34,764 bases of DNA from Bacteroidota bacterium (GTDB taxonomy: Bacteria > Bacteroidota > Bacteroidia > Bacteroidales > Bacteroidaceae): positions 1 through 34,764 of the forward strand of contig JAEXAJ010000107.1 of assembly GCA_023458215.1 (NCBI GenBank), in the 5' to 3' direction. The translations under genes were made by a program, and so were the position numbers. A model generated the notes under the pieces. It saw only the letters and a list, made by a program, of their open reading frames with translations, was not told the origin of the DNA and did no database searches. Numbering within the stretch: position 1 is the first letter of the stretch; each line of letters opens with the position of its first letter. Shown piece by piece: positions 24,152 to 31,750 of this stretch.

Positions 24152-26182
24152 ATGAAGAAAAACATTTATATAGTAGCAGCATTGGCAGGAATGTTCCTTA
24201 TGAACTCCTGCAAAGACGATGATTTGTTGCCGGGAAATCCGGTTATGGACTTTAAGACAGAGTATTCTGATGCTCTTTTTGGCGATAGCTTGCCTTTTAC
24301 TATCAAGGCAACTGATGTGGACGTTCCGCTTTCTACATTGAAAGCACAACTTTATTTTGACGGTGAGAAAGTATCTGAAACAGTGATACGTACCAAGACT
24401 AGTGGTGAGGACTATACTGGGAAAATATATATACCTTATCTGGCAAATATTCCTAACGGAAAAGCTACTTTGAAGTATATATTGCAGAATATCAACTTCA
24501 CAACTTCTGAGAAGGTAGTGGAACTTTCGTTGAGCCGTCCTGACTTTCCTTATCTGACGCTTATCACTGAGGATGCCAAGGAATACAAGATGGAACGTAA
24601 CGAATTGTATCAGTATAGTGTAACCGATCGTTTTTCTAATGAGGTGAAAGGTTACATTGTATCTCCCAAGGTAGGAGAGAATGGTAATGTGATTACTTTT
24701 GGCTGGTCGGGAAAAGAGATCACACAGGGCTCTACATCATCTATCAGCTTCTCTAATGCAACTGCCGGAAAATACTCAATCACGTTTAATACTTTTAGCT
24801 ATGTAGGTTCTCCTTTCATGAACCTCGGAGTAAATGGCGAGAAGATGGAACTGGCTGATAGCGAAAGCTTCCGTATTGATCTGAACTTGACTAAGGGTCA
24901 GAAACTTGCTTTTGAAGGTGTACCCGATTATGACAATTGGTGGATTGACCCGGACTTCTTCAAGAAAGACGATGACGGTAAGTTGGAATTTTTACCTATC
25001 TCCGGTAACTATCGTATTATAGCCAATATGAAGCACAAGACCTTCTTTGTACAGGCGCTTCTGAACGGAAAGCTGGCTACAACGCAACCTGATGGAACCG
25101 GTGCTATCTGGATTATCGGTAACGGTGTGGGTAAACCATCGGTAGCTGCTCGTGAAGTAGGTTGGACTCCCGACAATGCCTTGTGTATGTCGCAGATGGA
25201 ACCGAAAAAATACCAAGCGACCTTTGTTGCCGGACGTTCTATTAAATCTTCCGGTATTGACTTCAAGTTCTTCTATGCAGCCGGATGGGATGGTGAGTTC
25301 AAAGGAGACGCACTGACCAGCAATAGTAACTTGATTGGTGTAGGTACAGGTAAAGTAGACGGTGTAGGCTATGATAGTGGTAATCTCTATCTGAAAGAAG
25401 GCAAGACACTCACTCCCGGACACATTTATAAATTAGTGGTTGATGTGACTGCCGGTATTGATAAGGCTGTTCTTTCAGTTACCGATCAGGGTGAACAAAC
25501 CATTGAAATAAAGAATATCACCATGGGTGGCCAAAAGATGAATAGTGTGGATGGAGAAATCTACACTGCTATAATGGATTTGACGCAGAACCAGTCTATT
25601 GCAGTAAGCGGTATTAGTGGTTTGAATGAATGGTGGATCAATCCTGATTATATGACTTTGGAAGATGGCAGTTTGAAATTCTTGCCTTTGGCCGGCAAAT
25701 ATAAGATTACGGCGAACACGAGTGCACGTCACATTGCCGTTTCACGCATGAATGGTAATGAAGATGCAACTTTGGGTGCTGATGGTCATGGTGCTATCTG
25801 GATGATGGGTTGGGGTGTTGGTTCTCCTTCGCTCGACAAACAATTGGATTGGAATCCTGGTACTGCTTATTGTATGCCCGAAGTTGCTCCTAAGATCTAT
25901 CGTTTCACTGCTACTGCCGGACCGGAAAAAGGTTCTTTAATCGGTGATCGTATTCGCTTTGATTATCTCAGTTGCAAATTCTTCTTCCAGAATGGTTGGG
26001 GAGGTGAGTTGGCAGGTGATAATGCGTTGACCATAGCAGCCGGTTCTGAGGCGTATATTAGTCAACCGGGCAATATAGAATTAGCCAAGGATGTTAAGTT
26101 GGAAATAGGAAGCACTTATGTGATAACTGTTGATTTAACAGCCGGCAATAATAAGGGTATCGTTTCTTTTGCGAAGAAATAG
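24152..26182 (+). CDS. Surface glycan-binding lipoprotein with tandem-duplicated module
   Basis: The 676-residue protein has a lipobox (FLMNSC, Cys20) followed by KDDD, the acidic signal that sends Bacteroidetes lipoproteins to the cell surface. An N-terminal beta-sandwich-like part (about 25-215) is followed by two related modules (about 222-444 and 455-676). Each contains WWI-(D/N)-PD, a FLP-x-(S/A)-G block, a GAIW segment, a C-M motif and a closing TAG-x-(D/N)-K strand. The paired tryptophans are likely sugar-binding platforms. No catalytic motif is visible. As the last gene of the PUL, 23 bp after GH30, it fits the SusE/SusF-like binding role. It resembles the DUF5121/DUF5125 type by memory; the label is tentative. 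Confidence 0.78.
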   Translation: MKKNIYIVAALAGMFLMNSCKDDDLLPGNPVMDFKTEYSDALFGDSLPFTIKATDVDVPLSTLKAQLYFDGEKVSETVIRTKTSGEDYTGKIYIPYLANIPNGKATLKYILQNINFTTSEKVVELSLSRPDFPYLTLITEDAKEYKMERNELYQYSVTDRFSNEVKGYIVSPKVGENGNVITFGWSGKEITQGSTSSISFSNATAGKYSITFNTFSYVGSPFMNLGVNGEKMELADSESFRIDLNLTKGQKLAFEGVPDYDNWWIDPDFFKKDDDGKLEFLPISGNYRIIANMKHKTFFVQALLNGKLATTQPDGTGAIWIIGNGVGKPSVAAREVGWTPDNALCMSQMEPKKYQATFVAGRSIKSSGIDFKFFYAAGWDGEFKGDALTSNSNLIGVGTGKVDGVGYDSGNLYLKEGKTLTPGHIYKLVVDVTAGIDKAVLSVTDQGEQTIEIKNITMGGQKMNSVDGEIYTAIMDLTQNQSIAVSGISGLNEWWINPDYMTLEDGSLKFLPLAGKYKITANTSARHIAVSRMNGNEDATLGADGHGAIWMMGWGVGSPSLDKQLDWNPGTAYCMPEVAPKIYRFTATAGPEKGSLIGDRIRFDYLSCKFFFQNGWGGELAGDNALTIAAGSEAYISQPGNIELAKDVKLEIGSTYVITVDLTAGNNKGIVSFAKK

Positions 26183-26216
26183 TAGGTAGAAAGATTTGTT
26201 TCAGTTAACTAATGTT

Positions 26217-26255
26217 GTGTCAAAAGTAGATGGATTTCCGTCTTACTTTTGACAC
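26217..26255. terminator. Strong hairpin closing the PUL
   Basis: GTGTCAAAAGTA (26217-26228) pairs perfectly with TACTTTTGACAC (26244-26255), and the stem continues inward with one bulge and a G-T pair. A T-rich stretch follows. It lies between the convergent PUL lipoprotein and ung stops, so it can serve both. Confidence 0.75.
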
Positions 26256-26283
26256 TTCTGTTTTAATAGAGGAGATCAAATCA

Positions 26284-26946
26284 TCACCATTCAATTTCCT
26301 TTTCACCCTGTGCGCGGAGGTATTCGTTGGTTTTGCTGAAATGCTTGTTGCCGAAGAAACCGTTGTAGGCAGAAAGGGGAGAAGGATGGGCAGAGGCCAA
26401 TACTAAATGTTTATTGCGGTCAATAAAAGCGCCTTTCTTTTGGGCGTATGCTCCCCAAAGGATGAATACTAAATGTTCTTTCCCTTCGGCAAGTGCACGG
26501 ATAGCAGCATCTGTAAAGGTTTCCCAACCACGATTCTGATGAGAACCGGCTTGATGTGCCCGCACGGTAAGGGTGGCGTTGAGTAATAAGACCCCTTGTT
26601 CCGCCCAACGGGTGAGATTACCTGTTTGTGGAGCATCGGTTCCTATATCATTCTTGATTTCTTTAAAGATATTGAGTAATGAAGGAGGGAAAGGTACACC
26701 ATCATTTACAGAAAAGCAAAGTCCGTGTGCTTGTCCGGGACCATGATAAGGATCTTGGCCGATGATTACTACTTTAACCTTGTCGAAAGGGCATAGGTTG
26801 AAGGCATTGAACATTAACTTTCCCGGGGGATATATGGCATATTTCCCATATTCGTCACGAACAAACTCTGTTAGTTTCTGGAAGTAGTCTTTTTCAAATT
26901 CGGGTTGTAAATGTGCTTTCCAGCTCTCTTCTATTTGAACATTCAT
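26284..26946 (-). CDS. ung: Uracil-DNA glycosylase (family 1)
   Basis: The 220-residue enzyme removes uracil from DNA to start base excision repair. The catalytic water-activating Asp65 lies in GQDPYHG (63-69). The uracil-binding LLNATLTV (120-127) and the minor-groove loop ASAHPSPLSAYNGFFG with His187 are all intact, and the length is normal. The start ATG is at 26946. Its predicted promoter lies between it and asnA, partly inside the asnA terminator. It converges on the PUL lipoprotein gene. Confidence 0.97.
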   Translation of the reverse strand: MNVQIEESWKAHLQPEFEKDYFQKLTEFVRDEYGKYAIYPPGKLMFNAFNLCPFDKVKVVIIGQDPYHGPGQAHGLCFSVNDGVPFPPSLLNIFKEIKNDIGTDAPQTGNLTRWAEQGVLLLNATLTVRAHQAGSHQNRGWETFTDAAIRALAEGKEHLVFILWGAYAQKKGAFIDRNKHLVLASAHPSPLSAYNGFFGNKHFSKTNEYLRAQGEKEIEW

Positions 26947-26973
26947 AATTTGTTTGGTTAATTGTTTCGGATG

Positions 26974-27004
26974 CTAAAGTACAAAATAAAAAATAAAGTT
27001 CAAC
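26974..27004 (-). promoter_or_regulatory. Predicted ung promoter overlapping the asnA terminator
   Basis: On the minus strand GTTG (27001-27004) is followed after 19 nt by TACTTTAG (26974-26981), one mismatch from TAnnTTTG. The -33 box is within the stem of the asnA terminator hairpin. Start would be near 26967, 20 nt before the ATG. Confidence 0.42.
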
Positions 27005-27026
27005 CTTTCGAGGGGTTGAACTTTAT
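26993..27026 (-). terminator. asnA Rho-independent terminator
   Basis: A perfect 13-bp stem (26993-27005 with 27014-27026; ATAAAGTTCAACC on the plus strand) is followed on the minus strand by a T-rich run into 26991-26983. It lies 25 bp after the asnA stop. Confidence 0.8.
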
Positions 27027-27050
27027 GTAGTATGGCAGGATAAGTATATC

Positions 27051-28088
27051 TTAGATTAGATGTATATTGTGCTCTTTGCACTCCTTACGCATATCTTCGG
27101 GCCAAATACTAGCTTGTATCTCACCGATATGTGCTTTGCGCAGATAAGTCATACATAAACGTGATTGACCGATACCACCGCCTATAGAGAGAGGAAGAGT
27201 GTCATTCATCAAACGTTTGTGGAAGTATAGTTCCATACGCTTCTCTTCTCCTTCTTGTTTGAGCTGGCGTAGAAGGGTTGCTTTATCCACACGGATACCC
27301 ATGGAAGAAAGTTCGATACTGCGTTGTAGCACATGATCCCAAAGTAGTAAGTCACCGTTCAGTCCCGGTAAATCATTCAGGCCGGGAGTGGTATAGTCAT
27401 CATAGTCCGGAGCGCGTCCGTCGTGTTTCTTACCGTCACTCAATTTACATCCGATGCCGATGATAAAGACAGCGCCAAACTTCTTACAGATGGCATGTTC
27501 ACGACATTTAGGTTCCAAATCAGGATAGAGTTGACGCAATTCTTCTGCATGGATGAAGTGCAGCTTTTGTGGTAAGCATGGCTTGATTTGCGGGTACATT
27601 TCATATACCATATATTCGGTACGAACCATGGCGGCATAAATGCGGTTGACTATCTCTTTCAGAAATTCTATATTACGGTCTTCGGCGGTGATAACACGTT
27701 CCCAGTCCCATTGGTCTACATAAAGAGAGTGCAGATTACCCAACTCTTCGTCGGCACGGATAGCATTCATATCTGTATAGATGCCATAACCGGGTTCTAT
27801 ACCATATTCGGCTAGTGTCAGCCGTTTCCATTTGGCAAGAGAATGTACAACTTCCGCTTGTGCGTCACCTAAATCTTTGATAGGGAATGAAACTGCACGC
27901 TCCACACCATTCAAGTCGTCATTGATACCCATACCTTTTAATACAAAGAGAGGGGCGGTGACACGACGCAAGCGTAATTCAGACGAAAGGTTCAATTGGA
28001 AGAACTCTTTGATCTGTTTAATTCCTAATTCTGTTTGCTTTAGATCTAGTAAAGGTTTATATCCTTCAGGTTTTATTAAGTAGCTCAT
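27051..28088 (-). CDS. asnA: Aspartate-ammonia ligase (asparagine synthetase A)
   Basis: The 345-residue cytosolic enzyme makes asparagine from aspartate, ammonia and ATP. It resembles class II aminoacyl-tRNA synthetases: LRLRRVTAPLFV near the N-terminus, a VDQWDWERVI block in the middle, the ATP-site region KFGAVFIIGIGCKLSDGKKH, and the closing motif LPLSIGGGIGQSRLCMTYL with its conserved arginine. The length is close to the family norm of about 330. It has its own -7 box, a leader of about 30 nt and a terminator, so it appears monocistronic. Confidence 0.96.
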   Translation of the reverse strand: MSYLIKPEGYKPLLDLKQTELGIKQIKEFFQLNLSSELRLRRVTAPLFVLKGMGINDDLNGVERAVSFPIKDLGDAQAEVVHSLAKWKRLTLAEYGIEPGYGIYTDMNAIRADEELGNLHSLYVDQWDWERVITAEDRNIEFLKEIVNRIYAAMVRTEYMVYEMYPQIKPCLPQKLHFIHAEELRQLYPDLEPKCREHAICKKFGAVFIIGIGCKLSDGKKHDGRAPDYDDYTTPGLNDLPGLNGDLLLWDHVLQRSIELSSMGIRVDKATLLRQLKQEGEEKRMELYFHKRLMNDTLPLSIGGGIGQSRLCMTYLRKAHIGEIQASIWPEDMRKECKEHNIHLI

Positions 28089-28124
28089 AAGTTTACACTA
28101 TCAATCTTCTATTAAATTGTTCGG

Positions 28125-28132
28125 CAAAGATA
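28125..28132 (-). promoter_or_regulatory. -7 box for asnA
   Basis: TATCTTTG on the minus strand matches TAnnTTTG exactly; no -33 TTTG is present. Start would be near 28118, 30 nt upstream of the ATG at 28088. Confidence 0.48.
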
Positions 28133-28284
28133 GGAATAATATTAATACTTGCTTGTTTTTTAATTAAAAAAATAACAAAATGTATATAGATATAGAAGTC
28201 GTATACTCAAAATAATAATAGTAGTAGTATAATAAGTTTGCTTGAAAAAACTCTTTATTGTTAGGAATATGCTAATATTTTTTA

Positions 28285-28292
28285 TACTTTTG
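28285..28292 (+). promoter_or_regulatory. tRNA-Arg promoter -7 box
   Basis: TACTTTTG fits TAnnTTTG exactly, with TTAG (28261-28264) exactly 20 nt upstream as a three-of-four -33 match. Start near 28299 is 4 nt before the mature tRNA. Confidence 0.55.
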
Positions 28293-28302
28293 TCCCGCTT
28301 TT

Positions 28303-28375
28303 GGCTCCGTAGCTTAGTGAATAGAGCGTCAGATTCCGGTTCTGAAGGTCGTGCGTTTGAATCGCACCGGGGTCA
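28303..28375 (+). tRNA. tRNA-Arg (anticodon CCG)
   Basis: The 73-nt cloverleaf is complete. The acceptor stem GGCTCCG pairs with CGGGGTC through two G-T pairs. The D arm is GCTT/GAGC. The anticodon stem TCAGA/TCTGA holds loop TTCCGGT with anticodon CCG at 28336-28338, which reads the Arg codon CGG. The T arm is GTGCG/CGCAC with loop TTTGAAT. Discriminator base is A. The 3' CCA is not encoded and must be added. Confidence 0.96.
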
Positions 28376-28383
28376 CTAAACAT

Positions 28384-28422
28384 AAAACTCCCTCTGCATG
28401 AATGATTTGCAGAGGGAGTTTT
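28384..28422 (+). terminator. Rho-independent terminator of tRNA-Arg
   Basis: A perfect 15-bp stem (AAAACTCCCTCTGCA at 28384-28398 with 28408-28422) around a 9-nt loop ends in a T-run. It lies 9 nt after the tRNA. Confidence 0.9.
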
Positions 28423-28453
28423 TGTATTTAATAGTACGGAATGATATACTTTC

Positions 28454-29194
28454 TCAGCTTTGTTGTTTGCTAAGGGCTTGGTTTAATGCTGCCCAGTTAT
28501 CGTAAAGTGCCTGCATGGAAGGAAATAAAATATCGGCTCCTGCATCCAACAATACTTGGTCGTCTATCGGGCCGGTGTTTACGGCTACGGTGAATATGCC
28601 TGCCGCCACTCCGGCTTGCACGCCGATAGGAGCATTTTCAACTACGATCGCTTCATTGGCTTTCACACCTGCTTTTTCTAATCCCATCAGATAGGGTTCG
28701 GGATGAGGTTTGCCATACTTTACGTCGAAGGCTGTTACCATGCGGTTGCGTTCGAACATACCGGGGAAGTTATGAACCAAACGGTCTAACAGAGAATGCT
28801 GCCCCGAACCCGTGACGAGTACCGGGGTAAGTCCGTCAGATTTTACTTTTTGCAATACTTCCCAAGCACCCGGCATCCGTTCCGGTTCGGGATTGCTATT
28901 GAACTCCGCGCTTTTTTCGGCATAAATGCTCTCTATCATTTCGGGAGTAGCCTCTTTGCCGAATTGGCGTTGATAAACGATATTCACTGTGGCAGCTCCG
29001 GTACGACCTTCGTGCATATAGGCTTCTTCACGGCTTAGGTGCAGGCCATGGCGTTCCATCGTTTTATGCCATGCGTCGGCATGATAGGGCATGGAATTGA
29101 ACAGTACGCCATCCATATCGAAGAGAACGGCTTTTAATTGGATATCGGAGTGCCCGTGCTTTTCCAGATAGCGGGCTATGGATTTTTCGAACAT
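28454..29194 (-). CDS. Beta-phosphoglucomutase-like HAD hydrolase
   Basis: The 246-residue protein starts MFEKSIARYLEKHG and carries HAD motif I in LFDMDGVLFNSMPYHADAW, which is typical of the beta-phosphoglucomutase/phosphatase branch. It also has motif II in VLVTGSG, motif III Lys in YGKPHPEPYL and motif IV in VENAPIGVQAG. Motif IV reads VENAP rather than the more common (F/V)EDSxxG, a recognised variant. Substrates could be hexose phosphates. The frame remains open to a TTG at 29230, but the -7 box (29220-29227) sits there, so the ATG at 29194 is chosen. It is followed by nothing on the same strand before the tRNA. Confidence 0.85.
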   Translation of the reverse strand: MFEKSIARYLEKHGHSDIQLKAVLFDMDGVLFNSMPYHADAWHKTMERHGLHLSREEAYMHEGRTGAATVNIVYQRQFGKEATPEMIESIYAEKSAEFNSNPEPERMPGAWEVLQKVKSDGLTPVLVTGSGQHSLLDRLVHNFPGMFERNRMVTAFDVKYGKPHPEPYLMGLEKAGVKANEAIVVENAPIGVQAGVAAGIFTVAVNTGPIDDQVLLDAGADILFPSMQALYDNWAALNQALSKQQS

Positions 29195-29219
29195 ATAAAT
29201 ACCTATTGTTTTCTGACGG

Positions 29220-29227
29220 CAAAGATA
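29220..29227 (-). promoter_or_regulatory. -7 box for the HAD gene
   Basis: TATCTTTG on the minus strand fits TAnnTTTG exactly. It directly follows the T-tract of the pgi terminator. Start near 29213, 19 nt before the ATG. Confidence 0.48.
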
Positions 29228-29233
29228 CAAAAA

Positions 29234-29265
29234 AATCAGGCACGGAGTTAATTCCGTGCCCGATT
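29234..29265 (-). terminator. pgi operon Rho-independent terminator
   Basis: GGCACGGA (29239-29246) pairs with TCCGTGCC (29253-29260). An outer AATC/GATT pair lies across a single mismatch, and seven T residues follow on the minus strand. It lies 21 bp after the pgi stop. Confidence 0.85.
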
Positions 29266-29286
29266 AGATATTCTATGGCTGATAGA

Positions 29287-30630
29287 TTAGAGTCTTGCCT
29301 GGATAGCTTTAGATTCGGCTTCGTAACCCGGTTTGTTCAGTAATGCAAACATATTCTTCTTGTATGCTTCTACACCCGGTTGGTCGAACGGATTCACTCC
29401 CAGTACATAACCGCTGATACCGCAACCTATTTCAAAGAAATACAGCAAACCGCCGATAGTTTCTTCGTTCAGGGCAGGGATCACAAGACGGATATTGGGT
29501 ACACCACCGTCTACGTGAGCGAGTTGTGTTCCTAGTTCGGCCATCTTGTTTACTTCGTCTACACGTTTGCCGGCCAGGAAGTTCAAACCGTCGAGGTTGG
29601 CTTCATCGCTAGGCACTTCCAGCTTGTGGTTGGTCTTTTCTACAGAGATAACGGTTTCGAAGATGGTGCGTTCACCTTCCTGAATCCATTGGCCCATAGA
29701 GTGGAGGTCGGTAGAGAAGTCTACGGCAGCAGGGAAGATACCTTTGTTTTCCTTACCTTCTGATTCTCCGTAAAGTTGCTTCCACCATTCGCTTACATAG
29801 TGCAATTTGGGGTTGAAGTTTACGAGGATTTCAATCTTCTTGCCACTCTTGTAGAGTTCGTTACGAGTAGCGGCATAGATAGCAGCAGGGTTTTCGGCAA
29901 ACGGAACATCTTTTCCGCAAGCTTTCTCCATGGCGGCAGCACCGGCTACTAACTTCTCGATATCGAAACCGGCAATAGCAATCGGCAACAAACCTACGGG
30001 AGTCAGTACAGAGAAACGACCCCCTACATTATCGGGGATGATGAATGATTTGTAGCCTTCGTTGTCGGCAGTTACGCGGGCAGCACCCTTCTTGGCATCT
30101 GTAATGGCAACGATTACCTTCTTTGCCATCTCCTTGCCGCGTTGGTCTTCGCATTGCTTCTTCAACAGACGGAAAGCCAAAGCTGTTTCGGTAGTAGTAC
30201 CTGATTTGGAGATATTGAGAACGCCGAATTTCTTGTCTTTCAAGAACTCAGTGAGTTCATACAAATAATCTTCGCCGATGTTGTGTCCGGCATAGATAAT
30301 AACGGGAGCAGTTTTCTTATCTTGCAGCCAAGTAAAGCTGTTAGACAATGCTTCGACTACCGCACGTGTGCCGAGGTAGCTTCCGCCGATACCGGCAACG
30401 ATTACGACTTCGCAATTCTCGCGCAATACTTGCGCAGTAGCTTTCAGGTCAGCCAGATGCTCTTTTGTTATGGAGGAGGGGAGGTGTAACCAACCTAAGA
30501 AATCATTACCCTTGCCCGTGCCATTTTCTAATGCTTCCTGTGCAGCTTTTACTTGGGCTTCATAGGCGAAAACGTTTTCTTTGGAGATAAATCCAAGAGT
30601 TTTCTCAATGTCTAATTTAATCATATTCAT
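29287..30630 (-). CDS. pgi: Glucose-6-phosphate isomerase
   Basis: The 447-residue cytosolic enzyme interconverts glucose 6-phosphate and fructose 6-phosphate. Two SIS-type domains are visible: [14 protein letters not shown] and the phosphate-binding [15 protein letters not shown] in the first, [12 protein letters not shown] in the second. The C-terminal [20 protein letters not shown] is the family signature. The length is that of the short bacterial type. ATG at 30630 or 30624 are both possible. It begins 26 bp after gpsA and is probably the last gene of a lysS-gpsA-pgi operon, ended by the hairpin at 29234-29265. Confidence 0.96.
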   Translation of the reverse strand: MNMIKLDIEKTLGFISKENVFAYEAQVKAAQEALENGTGKGNDFLGWLHLPSSITKEHLADLKATAQVLRENCEVVIVAGIGGSYLGTRAVVEALSNSFTWLQDKKTAPVIIYAGHNIGEDYLYELTEFLKDKKFGVLNISKSGTTTETALAFRLLKKQCEDQRGKEMAKKVIVAITDAKKGAARVTADNEGYKSFIIPDNVGGRFSVLTPVGLLPIAIAGFDIEKLVAGAAAMEKACGKDVPFAENPAAIYAATRNELYKSGKKIEILVNFNPKLHYVSEWWKQLYGESEGKENKGIFPAAVDFSTDLHSMGQWIQEGERTIFETVISVEKTNHKLEVPSDEANLDGLNFLAGKRVDEVNKMAELGTQLAHVDGGVPNIRLVIPALNEETIGGLLYFFEIGCGISGYVLGVNPFDQPGVEAYKKNMFALLNKPGYEAESKAIQARL

Positions 30631-30656
30631 TATTATATTAAAGGGTTAAAGTTTTT

Positions 30657-31652
30657 TCATCGGAACGAGTCCGTCAGCAGTTTAATCTCAATCATTGGCG
30701 AGATGCGTTCGTACAAGATATTGTACACGGCATCTACAATCGGCATATTCACATGATGATGCTTGTTGATTTCTTTGATACACTTGGTACCGAAGTAACC
30801 TTCAGCAATCATTTCCATTTCTATTTGTGCGCTTTTTACGGAGTAACCTTTACCAATCATGGTACCGAATGTACGGTTACGGCTGAAGTTGGAATATCCG
30901 GTTACCAACAAGTCGCCCAGGTAAACGGAGTCGTTCACATTCCGGTTCAGCGGGTGCACGGTTTGTAAGAAACGGTTCATTTCCTGTATGGCGTTGGACA
31001 TGAGCACAGCCTGAAAGTTGTCTCCGTACTTCAATCCGCTACAGATACCTGCCGCAATGGCATATACGTTTTTCAGCACCGAACTGTATTCAATGCCTGC
31101 AACGTCGTTGCTGACAGAAGTCTTGATGTACGAACTTGCCAGATTGCGGGCAATGGTACATGCTTTGTCTGTATCCGGACAAGCGATGGTTAAATAAGAA
31201 AGGCGCTCCAAGGCTACTTCTTCCGCATGGCAGGGGCCTGCCAGTACGGCGATGTTCTCAGCCGGTACGCCGTATTCTTTGGTAAAGTACTCCGAAACAA
31301 TCACGTTATCATCGGGTACGATGCCTTTAATTGCTGTGATGATGAATTTATCCTTTATTTTCATCTTCAACTTTTTCAAGTGAGATTTCAAATAAGGTGA
31401 GGGGGTTACGAATATAAGCGTGTCGGAGTCTTTCACTACATCGTTGATGTTGGAGCTGAAGTTGATGCGCTTAGTATCGAACTTGACGCCTGTCAGGTAG
31501 GCAGGGTTGTGTCCAAGTCGTTTAAAGTCGGTAATACGATCATCTCGTCGCATGTACCAATTTATAGACTCTGCTTGAGAAAGTACCATTTTAGCAATGG
31601 CAGTTGCCCAACTTCCTCCGCCCATGATGGCTATCTTACCGGGTAGTTTCAT
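30657..31652 (-). CDS. gpsA: Glycerol-3-phosphate dehydrogenase [NAD(P)+]
   Basis: The 331-residue cytosolic enzyme reduces dihydroxyacetone phosphate to glycerol 3-phosphate for phospholipid synthesis. The Rossmann loop is IMGGGSWATAIAKM (9-22), a mild variant of the usual GAGSWGTA. AGPCHAEEV is the substrate-domain motif, and LKNVYAIAAGICSGLKYGDN carries the catalytic lysine. It sits between lysS (92 bp away, with a nested palindrome in the gap) and pgi (26 bp). All three point the same way, so a shared transcript is likely, perhaps modulated by the palindrome. Confidence 0.94.
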   Translation of the reverse strand: MKLPGKIAIMGGGSWATAIAKMVLSQAESINWYMRRDDRITDFKRLGHNPAYLTGVKFDTKRINFSSNINDVVKDSDTLIFVTPSPYLKSHLKKLKMKIKDKFIITAIKGIVPDDNVIVSEYFTKEYGVPAENIAVLAGPCHAEEVALERLSYLTIACPDTDKACTIARNLASSYIKTSVSNDVAGIEYSSVLKNVYAIAAGICSGLKYGDNFQAVLMSNAIQEMNRFLQTVHPLNRNVNDSVYLGDLLVTGYSNFSRNRTFGTMIGKGYSVKSAQIEMEMIAEGYFGTKCIKEINKHHHVNMPIVDAVYNILYERISPMIEIKLLTDSFR

Positions 31653-31664
31653 ATCGAAATTAAT

Positions 31665-31750
31665 AATTAAAAATTAAAGAATGAAAGGAGAGAAAGGGTA
31701 TTCTCTCTTTTCTCTTTAATTTGCTTATTTAATTCTTTAATTTTTTAATT
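31665..31750. repeat. Nested A/T-rich inverted repeat between lysS and gpsA
   Basis: The outer arms (31665-31682 and 31732-31750) are reverse complements apart from one extra T. An inner stem (GAAAGGAGAGAA, TTCTCTCTTTTC) adds 12 pairs with one G-T. The right arm covers the lysS stop codon (31745-31747). It lies inside a probable operon, so it may attenuate or process the transcript rather than end it. In overall style it resembles the element at 3814-3897. Confidence 0.7.

Noticed and set aside
16213..26182. PUL as a recently transferred mobile island
   Set aside because: No integrase, tRNA junction, flanking direct repeat or obvious shift in base composition was seen; the tRNA-Arg lies 2 kb beyond ung and asnA, not at the border.
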